Positions 18,386 to 23,886 of a stretch of DNA of 23,886 nucleotides are shown piece by piece. Within the stretch, counting starts at the first letter, position 1; each line of letters starts with the position of its first letter. Where the stretch lies: the NCBI GenBank assembly GCA_003427395.1, contig BFEA01000176.1:2066861-2090746 (forward strand), written 5' to 3'. Position numbers and translations under genes: made by a program. The notes beneath the pieces were generated by a model, which did not search any database, was not told the origin of the DNA, and saw nothing but the letters and a program-made list of their open reading frames with translations. The DNA comes from Chara braunii. Its lineage: Eukaryota > Streptophyta > Charophyceae > Charales > Characeae.

Positions 18386-19680
18386 CGAGTAATGAGTGGG
18401 TGTGTTGCCAGCCGTGGCGAGGGAGGGGTGTTATCGTGCATAGGGAAGGTTTGCTGGTGGGTATGCGATGAAGACTTCGATGGGGTGATGGTTTTGGGCG
18501 TCTTTTGTGAACGGGAGAGGTGGGAGCCGGTGCCGTTGAGATGAAATAGGCGAGAGGCGGGGAGGGGGAAGATAAGAGGAGAGTGTATGAGGAGCAGGGA
18601 GGACTGGTGCGTGGGGTGAGAAAGGAGAGGGAAAGTGGAGATGGTAATTAGTGGTAGTAGGTGGTGGGGGCCGAGGGTCGGGAAATGGTGGAAATGGGTG
18701 GAGTCAGGGATAAGGGTTGTGGTGTGGGGTGAAACTGGCGGACAGACAACGGGTCAGGTTTGTGAGTGGGAGGCGAGGTATGGAGAGACGGTGTGGGGTC
18801 GGGGAGGCGGATGTGCAGGGTACGGAGGAAGTATGTGGGAGTGTGGGACTGGCTGCGGCTGGGCGAGGGGAATTCAGGAGAATGGGTGTGCGGGGTAAGG
18901 AGGGGTAAGAAGGATTAGGCGAGGACGTGAGGTCTGGGGAGTNAGGGGGGGGAGTGANGGTGGGGAAATGGGTTTCTACGCCCTTTATACCATATCTTAA
19001 GATAAGTCTGAACTAGTCCTAAGGACTGTCTCAGTTTGCTGTGCCCTGACGCACNTTACGAAGNNTGTCTTCTCCCCTTCGTTAGTAATGATTCCCTGCC
19101 GTTATCGCTGTCTTGTTCTCGGCTCCTTCCTTTGTTCTGTCTCCTCTCCGTCACCTCCTCTTCCTTCTCCTCCTTCCGACTCGTGAGCTTAACCCTCTTC
19201 CGAACCGAGCATTGTGCGCTGTTCAGTTCTATCTGGCTGATTCCCTCCAATTCCTCTCTCTAGCTGCTAGACGTGTGTTCGACTTCTTTGTCGTTTTCCC
19301 CGTTCTCTCCTTGGGGATCTGACTCCCGAACTCCCGTCCTCCTGTCCTTCCCTGCCTCCCTTTGTCGTCTTGGTGAGGAAACAATGTGGGGTAAGGACGG
19401 GCTAAATCGACTTACCTTGTTTGGCACGGGACTCGACACGCCATCACCTCTTTTAGCCGCCTCCTCTGTATTAGCTGACCCTTCTTTGTTCCTTTGTCCT
19501 CAGTCTTTGCTTGATCGTCATTTGTCTCTTTGTTGCTGCCCTGTTTCGTTCCTCTCCAGGAATTTTCCTGTGCACTATCCTTCCTCTTCCGCTCCTCCTA
19601 CCCCGTTATTCCTGTTCCGCTTGTCGTTTTGTCTCGGTAATCCTTCGTCGCCTGTAGTTTGCTTGAGATAGTAAGATGTT

Positions 19681-19700
19681 GCCGCGCCCGAAGGCGCGGC
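19681..19700 (-). other. Perfect hairpin with UUCG tetraloop
   Basis: An 8-bp perfect stem (gccgcgcc / ggcgcggc) with a 4-base loop. On the LINE sense strand the loop is TTCG closed by C-G, i.e. the very stable C(UUCG)G tetraloop. It sits in the LINE 5' UTR. A near-identical stem occurs at 19878-19897. Confidence 0.85.
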
Positions 19701-19877
19701 TCTACTAATTACTCCGTCGCCAGACCCTTCTTCTTCCTTGAGGATTTTTGTTTTTCCTTCTTTTCGCCGTGAAACATTATTCTCCTTCTCACCTTTTTCC
19801 TCTTCGACCCTTTCTTGTTTCTTCTCCTCCTCCTCTCCCTCCCTATTCTTTCTGTCTCTTTCTGGAGAACGGGGGTG

Positions 19878-19897
19878 GCCACGCCCGTGGGCGTGGC
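19878..19897 (-). other. Second hairpin with related stem
   Basis: An 8-bp perfect stem, gccacgcc (19878-19885) and ggcgtggc (19890-19897), with loop cgtg (cacg on the sense strand). It differs from the 19681-19700 stem by one compensated base pair (G-C to A-T), which keeps the helix. Confidence 0.8.
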
Positions 19898-19974
19898 TTG
19901 TCGTGACGTGGCTGAACTACTCTCACCCCCTGAACTCTTTCCCGCCAGGAATAGAGAGTTCGGAATTGGAAGGA

Positions 19975-19992
19975 GCGCGCGTGGTTGCGCGC
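19975..19992 (-). other. GCGCGC hairpin
   Basis: gcgcgc at 19975-19980 pairs with gcgcgc at 19987-19992 across a 6-base loop. It is an alternating CG tract at the GC-rich 5' end of the LINE. Confidence 0.55.
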
Positions 19993-20005
19993 GCGAGTTC
20001 GAGTA

Positions 20006-20047
20006 TTCGCCCGCGGTACGGTCGAAAATTGATGGGTCGCGGGCGAA
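20006..20047 (-). other. 10-bp inverted repeat, GC-rich hairpin
   Basis: ttcgcccgcg (20006-20015) is the exact reverse complement of cgcgggcgaa (20038-20047), with a 22-base loop. It lies about 120 bases from the sense 5' terminus of the LINE. A further perfect 10-bp palindrome, gcgctagcgc, is at 20104-20113, and tagcgc (20088-20093) can pair with gcgcta (20104-20109). Confidence 0.75.
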
Positions 20048-20163
20048 ACCCTCGTCGGCGCTGGGAGGCGAATTAGCGCGGCTTCCGTAGCGCTAACCAG
20101 ACGGCGCTAGCGCGTCGGCCTCAAAACGTCCGCTCTGCCTTATTGTCGTTTACTTCACTGCCT

Positions 20164-20724
20164 TTAGCAGCCAGACTTATGATATAATTTAATTGGTTTC
20201 ATTTCTGATTGCGCATCTATCAGTTGCACAATCTTGTTTTTGAAATCAATGTCTGGGTTGGCTTCTTCGTGCCAGTCCATACCCAGAATGATATCAAAAG
20301 GTAAATTCTTTTCTATGAGGAAGGATAATTCATGCACAATCTTCTTTCCTTCCCTCGTTCGAAACTGACACTTAATACGATCAACACACTGAGAGACAGT
20401 GATCGTACTCTCGTCTGCTAACATAGACATTATAGGTCGAGACAAGTCTTTTACCTTCATGCCGAGATGCAACTTACGGATTGCTTTTTCGGAGATGTAG
20501 GACCGCGTTGATCCTGGGTCCAACATTGCACCAACTCGCGTTCGTGCGATCTCAACATCTGCAAACAACAATTCGCCCTTAGTCTTCGCTTTTCGAGCCC
20601 ATGAGCCACGTAATGCTATCAATTCGTTACCTAGCTCATCAAGGGAGTCATCCAGAGAAACAGTACACAAGACAATGTCAGGGCGATCTGGATGATGGGC
20701 TAAGGAAGAATCATCCTCTGCCAT
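20164..20724 (-). CDS. Element 1 aspartic protease (pol N-terminus), cut by the LINE
   Basis: A retropepsin-type protease that would cleave the polyprotein. From MAEDDSSLAHHP the frame runs through FADVEIARTRVGAMLDPGSTRSYIS, where DPG replaces the more usual D-S/T-G active site (DPG is also seen in Ty3/gypsy proteases). It continues to the second conserved stretch DIILGMDWHEEANPDIDF. The frame is open upstream of this ATG to the zinc-knuckle junction (EPKREQPVGVAFAP...), so the start at 20724 is nominal. The last residues, YHKSGC and a stop, cross the target duplication and enter LINE sequence. Across the LINE the reading resumes at 9059 for about 40 codons before a one-base shift to the RT frame. 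Confidence 0.88.
   Translation of the reverse strand: MAEDDSSLAHHPDRPDIVLCTVSLDDSLDELGNELIALRGSWARKAKTKGELLFADVEIARTRVGAMLDPGSTRSYISEKAIRKLHLGMKVKDLSRPIMSMLADESTITVSQCVDRIKCQFRTREGKKIVHELSFLIEKNLPFDIILGMDWHEEANPDIDFKNKIVQLIDAQSEMKPIKLYHKSGC
20169..20183. repeat. LINE target-site duplication, right copy
   Basis: agccagacttatgat, identical to 9045-9059 and abutting the 5' end of the LINE. The spacing between copies is 11,124 bases, a multiple of three, so the interrupted frame is preserved on excision. Confidence 0.95.
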
Positions 20725-20788
20725 TTGAGAAGAAGGGTAGGAAGGGGTCGTAGGCGCCTTACCTGTCTGTTCGTTCTTACCCTTAATC

Positions 20789-21262
20789 TCAGTAGGAGCA
20801 AATGCTACTCCTACTGGCTGTTCCCTTTTGGGTTCCGGGGCAGTAGGCGATCACATGTCCCGGTGTGTCGCACTTGAGACATTGCGCATTGTCCATGCGC
20901 TCCTGCCAAGTCTTTCTAGTCATACCCATTTCCACCCATGGCTTCCCGTCGGCAATGCCAGGGTGCCATGAAAACGCTCTTTGTTTCTTCCCTCCTGTCC
21001 TGGGTGGCCCTCCCTTATTGGCCACAACAGCAGTGACTTCCCCCTTCCCGAAGTCACTGTTGTTATCATTCTCTTCGTTCGGCCACTTTTCCACTGTGTC
21101 GTCGTCAAAGACGACAAGTGTGTGGTCTTGGCGCTTTTGTCGCCAGAGAACTCGTTTCCCGTTGTATTGTCTACCTCCTCCTCCAGATTTAACTACTTCT
21201 GCATAGGAATTCTTGACTTGAGAAGTCATATGTTCCCTCTGCAGAGCAAGGTCACGAAATTG
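20789..21262 (-). CDS. gag: Element 1 Gag, nucleocapsid part with zinc knuckle
   Basis: This continues Gag in a frame offset by one base from the capsid part. The true frame is open from about 21262 (QLRQFRDLALQREH), so the ATG at 21229 is internal. SYAEVVKSGG and a basic region are followed by a canonical zinc knuckle, CLKCDTPGHVIAYC (C-x2-C-x4-H-x4-C), that would bind element RNA. The frame ends soon after the knuckle. The protease frame takes over one base later at the YCP / EPKREQP junction. Confidence 0.85.
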   Translation of the reverse strand, partial: QFRDLALQREHMTSQVKNSYAEVVKSGGGGRQYNGKRVLWRQKRQDHTLVVFDDDTVEKWPNEENDNNSDFGKGEVTAVVANKGGPPRTGGKKQRAFSWHPGIADGKPWVEMGMTRKTWQERMDNAQCLKCDTPGHVIAYCPGTQKGTASRSSICSY

Positions 21263-21264
21263 CC

Positions 21265-22032
21265 TCAGTTGTACTTACCGGATTTTGCTTCGGTGACTAA
21301 GTGTCCACGAATGGGCTCAGGCAACGCGCGGGAATAAATGTACAGCACTTGGCTGTCCTGCAAGTTCAATCCGGGAACCTGCAACAATCGGTCAACGTCA
21401 CGGGACAAAGCGTCAACTGACATCCAATGCTTTTGACCAATTGACGTCACCTGGTCAAAGGCCTTGTCGACCGTCGTCTTGTCGAGGAAACGGTCCCTGG
21501 TTTTCGCCAAGAACTGTTTCAATGTCAGAATCTTCGCCCACTCACCGATGTCTTCGAAACCCGCAGCATTGGCCTCGGCCAACACCCATTGCTTGGCCTC
21601 ACCACCCATGCAAGAAGTGGTGAACGCGACTTGGGACTCCGGCTCGACCGGAGCGGTACTCACATACGTTTGGGTTTCTGCAATCCACAGCAACAAACTT
21701 TCTTCTTTCTTGTTGCAAAACGTAAACGGCAACTTCATCTTCACTTTTTCTTTCTTCTTCGCTTTTTCTGGTTCACTTGTCTTTTCTGGAGTTTCTTTAG
21801 GAGTAGACTTAGAAGAATGAGAAGAGTGAGTAGATGGTTGACTTGATCCATTTCCATTGGATCCATTTCCATTTGTCTTTATCACGGGACCAGCAGACTT
21901 TATTGCGTCCCCCATCAACTTCTTTACTTCTTTCTTCTCCTTCTTCTCTTCTTGTTCTTCTTCTCCCTGAATCTGATTCTTACCTTTCACAATATTAGCA
22001 ATCGTTCGTAATCCAACAGTAATTTCATCCAA
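21265..22032 (-). CDS. gag: Element 1 Gag, capsid part
   Basis: 255 residues in the same frame as the upstream Gag segment, separated by one TAG (22033-22035). It opens with a helix-prone region, then a Lys/Glu and Ser/Asn-rich linker (about 20-95). The capsid-like domain (about 100-250) shows LPFTFCNKKEESLLLWI, FTTSCMGGEAKQWVLAEA, LKQFLAKTRDRFLD and LYIYSRALPEPIRGHL, matching the retrotransposon Gag capsid family. It ends at a frame break (KSGKYN, stop), most simply a one-base loss, since the next frame continues KY-QLRQFRDLAL. The capsid builds the particle. Confidence 0.85.
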   Translation of the reverse strand: MDEITVGLRTIANIVKGKNQIQGEEEQEEKKEKKEVKKLMGDAIKSAGPVIKTNGNGSNGNGSSQPSTHSSHSSKSTPKETPEKTSEPEKAKKKEKVKMKLPFTFCNKKEESLLLWIAETQTYVSTAPVEPESQVAFTTSCMGGEAKQWVLAEANAAGFEDIGEWAKILTLKQFLAKTRDRFLDKTTVDKAFDQVTSIGQKHWMSVDALSRDVDRLLQVPGLNLQDSQVLYIYSRALPEPIRGHLVTEAKSGKYN

Positions 22033-22680
22033 CTAATTTTGCTGTCGGTCGATTTTCTCCTCCAGATAGGTAAGATATGTCACAATGTGAGCCAACGTTT
22101 GTGACATGTCAGTCTGTTCACCTACTTTTGTTCCTATGACTTGCATGATCTCTTTAACTCTTTGTCCTCTTCGCTGTTCCTGTTCTTTTCTTCGGGATAC
22201 TTCTTTCTTTCTTTCTTCCACAACCAAAGCATCTCTTAGCTGCTGGATATTAGAATCAATCGATTCTTCACTTACTTCTGGTTTTACTTCCCCCTTACGA
22301 GTAGCTTCCATGATCTGTTCCAGTTGCTTCAAAGCAAACAGGTCAAGAGCCTGTCGCCCCTGCGCAATCAGTTTGGAGGCCTCTGTACCGGCTGCCACAA
22401 CCTCCATAGCCGTGATAGACTTCTTCAGGCGGTCTTCAACCCCCTGAAGATCGAAATTATCACGGATGTGTTGCTCGGCATCCGGTCCAGACAGTTGTAC
22501 CTCAATCAGAAACTGACTCCACAAAGCCAACAGTTCTTCCCTCTTTTTATCAGCCTGTCCCCTTGTCCTAAGTTCATACGGTCCTTCCCCAACGGAAAGT
22601 GCAATTGGAATAGGGAACAAGAAAGTAGTCACAAATCTCGTCAAGATAGAATGTTGCAAAGATTTCCAGAAGTAAGACAT
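22033..22680 (-). CDS. gag: Element 1 Gag, N-terminal extension
   Basis: 215 residues starting MSYFWKSLQHSILTRF, rich in charged helices (ALWSQFLIEVQ, KSITAMEVVAAGTEASKLIAQGRQALDLFALKQLEQIMEA) with a probable coiled coil near the end (EERKKEVSRRKEQEQRRGQRVKEIMQVI). It ends in TAG, after which the same frame continues into the capsid, so the two are one Gag with a nonsense change or a read-through codon. I recognise no domain. The extension plus linker puts about 310 residues before the capsid, which is long for Ty3/gypsy. The ATG at 22680 is the first plausible start after the leader. Confidence 0.72.
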   Translation of the reverse strand: MSYFWKSLQHSILTRFVTTFLFPIPIALSVGEGPYELRTRGQADKKREELLALWSQFLIEVQLSGPDAEQHIRDNFDLQGVEDRLKKSITAMEVVAAGTEASKLIAQGRQALDLFALKQLEQIMEATRKGEVKPEVSEESIDSNIQQLRDALVVEERKKEVSRRKEQEQRRGQRVKEIMQVIGTKVGEQTDMSQTLAHIVTYLTYLEEKIDRQQN

Positions 22681-22795
22681 TTTGGGAGAACAAAAACAGA
22701 AAAATTCGTTGGCCAGATTATCCTACCGCAAAATAAACAACAAGAGACAATAATTTAACGGTCACCTGCCCCAGCACTCTGTCTGAGTCAAAAAG

Positions 22796-22812
22796 AATAA
22801 TAATAATAATAA
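22796..22812. repeat. (AAT)n microsatellite
   Basis: Five to six AAT units in the leader of element 1. Confidence 0.9.
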
Positions 22813-23045
22813 GGAACAGAAGTTTTCTAATTCTATTTGCTGTTCTGTTTTCAATGTGATGACATCCTACTCTATCTCAGGTACCGTGACTCCAGGTCAA
22901 CATGATCATCAACATACACACGTGAGTACACAGGTACACAACACAGCCAGACAATAGGTAAGTCCGCCAACAAATCAATCAATAGTTAGCGTTTTCCCCC
23001 TCTTGCTGTTTCGTCCTCCTTTGTCCTGTGTGACCAGCACACAAT

Positions 23046-23570
23046 CTGACGTTCGGCACCACAGCCACGTCAGTCTTCTTGCCGTGCCGCTTTAGTCATC
23101 AGAATGTTGTCCTCACTTAGGCACGGTCGTGCCTGCCACGTGTCACCCCTGGCCTGCCAACTCAGCAACTCGATGAGTATGCCAGGTCAGCAGGTCTAAT
23201 CAATCTTGTCAATGGGGTGCACGTCAGCAATGTATGCTGAAGTCGAAGTACCAGCCTGCCACGAAGTCGAAGTTCCAACCTGCCGCGTGTATCCCCTGGA
23301 GTGCCAACACAGCAACACTTTTGTCTGCCACGTCAGCACCGTAATCCAGTCAGCATCATCGAGGGAGTACACGTCAGGAGCGGTACCAACGCGCCACGTA
23401 AGCCAGGTAATTGAATATGACACTGCCACGTCAGCCTCCGATCTCACCGAATGGTGAGTCAGCAATGCCACATCATAAATCTACTATCATCCACCGGCCA
23501 TGTCAGCGATACAATGCCTCGTCAATGCCGCGTCAGCATCACACATGCGTACCACGTCAGAATCTGACGT
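23046..23570 (-). promoter_or_regulatory. Cluster of ACGTCA / TGACGT motifs in the leader
   Basis: Plus-strand ACGTCA occurs at 23067-23072, 23221-23226, 23330-23335, 23371-23376, 23428-23433 and 23554-23559. TGACGT occurs at 23046-23051 and 23565-23570. Near-matches such as gcgtcagc and atgtcagc lie between them. Several are in the longer form tgccacgtcagc. The same motif recurs in the LTR at 5280-5550. bZIP-type binding is inferred from the core only. Confidence 0.45.
23132..23318. repeat. Duplicated blocks in the element 1 leader
   Basis: A 24-bp tandem repeat occupies 23239-23262 and 23263-23286 (gaagtcgaagtWcca... unit, 21 of 24 identical). A 39-40-base block at 23132-23170 (cctgccacgtgt ... 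ctcagcaact) recurs imperfectly at 23279-23318. The leader has evidently grown by local duplication. Confidence 0.8.
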
Positions 23571-23646
23571 GCGCTGTCTTGTCAGCCTCTTCAATGTAGA
23601 TGCCACCACTTGTCGTTGTCGTCTCTGTCTCATTATCGGAAGATCT

Positions 23647-23658
23647 GCTCCGATACCA
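23647..23658 (-). other. Primer-binding site of element 1
   Basis: The minus strand reads TGGTATCGGAGC, differing at one base from the plant initiator tRNA-Met complement TGGTATCAGAGC. It is three bases (ATT) from the LTR end at 23662. It confirms both the orientation of element 1 and the LTR boundary. Confidence 0.88.
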
Positions 23659-23661
23659 AAT

Positions 23662-23886
23662 TGCAATGAGCCCAGACGTGATGATACTCGTCAACATTAC
23701 CAATCCATATGATTATCAATCTGCTGATGAATGACAAACAATCGCAAATATAAGATGATAGAATGAGGTGGGAATCATACACAGACGAAGGAGGAGAGAG
23801 GGGGAATAGACAAAGGAGACAGAAGAAGACAACAGCCCACTTCTGCTTCGGGTACCTCCTTCTCCTCACCAACTCATCAATCAATA
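23662..23886 (-). repeat. 5' LTR of element 1, 3' end only
   Basis: 225 bases identical to 5010-5234 except at three positions. The LTR continues past the window. It ends TTGCA on the minus strand next to the PBS. This is a direct repeat with the 3' LTR, so it defines the element. Confidence 0.95.

Larger units (their letters stand above)
9060..20168 (-). mobile_element. L1-type LINE retrotransposon, 11.1 kb, nested in element 1
   Basis: A non-LTR element on the minus strand with a 2.3-kb 5' UTR, ORF1 (17884-15016), ORF2 (14968-10488), a 1.4-kb 3' UTR and an A-rich tail. It is flanked by a perfect 15-bp duplication that re-creates the element 1 protease reading frame when one copy is removed. 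The ORF2 order, AP-type endonuclease then RT then a Cys/His motif, is that of the L1 clade. The 5' UTR and both ORFs are represented, so it appears full length or nearly so. ORF1 and ORF2 each have frame breaks, so this copy is probably inactive. Confidence 0.95.
17885..20168 (-). promoter_or_regulatory. LINE 5' UTR with strand-asymmetric and structured blocks
   Basis: 2.3 kb with no convincing gene. On the plus strand the order is an AAT-rich microsatellite (18326-18385), a G/purine-rich block (about 18480-18960), a C/T-rich block (about 19060-19870), and a GC- and CpG-rich block with several hairpins (19681-20115). LINEs usually carry an internal promoter at the 5' end, so the GC-rich block nearest the sense 5' terminus is the likely promoter and structured leader. 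I see no clear TATA box. Isolated Ns lie at about 18943-19065. Confidence 0.6.
22681..23646 (-). other. Untranslated leader of element 1
   Basis: About 970 bases between the PBS and the gag start, with no supported gene. It contains an (AAT) run at 22796-22812, ACGTCA motifs from 23046 to 23570, a 24-bp tandem repeat and a 39-40-bp duplicated block. In LTR retrotransposons this region usually holds packaging and dimerisation signals. Confidence 0.75.
5010..23886 (-). mobile_element. Ty3/gypsy chromovirus (element 1), interrupted by a LINE
   Basis: On the minus strand the order is 5' LTR (from beyond the window to 23662), PBS, leader, Gag, protease, RT, RNase H, integrase, chromodomain and 3' LTR (about 6003-5010). 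This is the standard order for a chromovirus of the Ty3/gypsy group. The LINE at 9060-20168 was inserted between the protease and RT parts. Without it and one copy of the duplication, the visible element is about 7.75 kb. The two LTR copies overlap for 225 bases with three differences (about 98.7% identity). The coding region carries two in-frame stops and at least three frame breaks. Confidence 0.93.

Noticed and set aside
18635-18908. Plus-strand Gly/Trp-rich open frames
   Set aside because: They follow the G-rich composition of the LINE 5' UTR and show no motif or start context.
21235-21280. Intron-like GTAAGT ... CTGCAG on the minus strand in gag
   Set aside because: The interval is under 45 bases, too short for a typical intron, and its inside reads as Gag in the shifted frame; a one-base loss explains the break better.
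1-23886. CRISPR arrays, bacterial operons, rRNA genes
   Set aside because: No spaced palindromic repeats, ribosome-binding sites or rRNA-like sequence were seen; the content is eukaryotic retrotransposons.

Overview
This is eukaryotic, transposon-dominated DNA with no intact host gene that I can recognise. Every identifiable element lies on the minus strand, so each reads from right to left. The Ty3/gypsy pol carries a C-terminal chromodomain, the two clear primer-binding sites match plant-type initiator tRNA-Met, and the LINE is an L1-type element with a CCHC motif near the ORF2 C-terminus. Together these point to a green-lineage genome. A charophyte alga such as Chara is my best guess, but that is inference. 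Scattered single N calls in the high-copy parts look like assembly ambiguity rather than biology.

Layout, left to right. (1) 1-2777 holds a decayed gag (128-1372) preceded on its own strand by a 1.1-kb LTR-like block (1650-2777, 'element 3') with a TATA box and long GA/CT microsatellites. That block appears to sit inside a short unidentified open frame (2778-2942). (2) 2943-4178 has no assignable gene. (3) 4179-5009 carries a primer-binding site and the 3' part of a second LTR ('element 2'). (4) 5010 to the window end is a large Ty3/gypsy chromovirus ('element 1'): 3' LTR 5010 to about 6003, pol 6044-8985, protease and Gag 20164-22680, leader 22681-23646, PBS 23647-23658, and the start of its 5' LTR 23662-23886. 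(5) Inside element 1, between the protease and reverse transcriptase coding parts, sits an 11.1-kb L1-type LINE (9060-20168). It is bounded by a perfect 15-bp target-site duplication (9045-9059 and 20169-20183) and ends in an A-rich tail.

How the parts work together. Element 1 would have made Gag with a zinc knuckle, an aspartic protease, RT, RNase H, integrase and a chromodomain, primed by initiator tRNA-Met. The LINE encodes a zinc-knuckle ORF1 protein and an ORF2 with AP-like endonuclease, RT and a C-terminal Cys/His motif. Both elements now carry stop codons and frame breaks, and the LINE splits element 1, so neither copy is likely to be autonomous. The visible 225 bases of the two element-1 LTRs differ at three positions, which suggests fairly recent insertion.

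The least explained material is non-coding. The LINE 5' end has a cluster of strong GC-rich hairpins, two with almost the same stem and one with a UUCG tetraloop on the sense strand. An ACGTCA (bZIP-type) motif recurs in both the LTR and the leader of element 1. The LINE 3' UTR has a 139-bp tandem duplication. The LINE ORF1 has a C-terminal region I could not place in a family.
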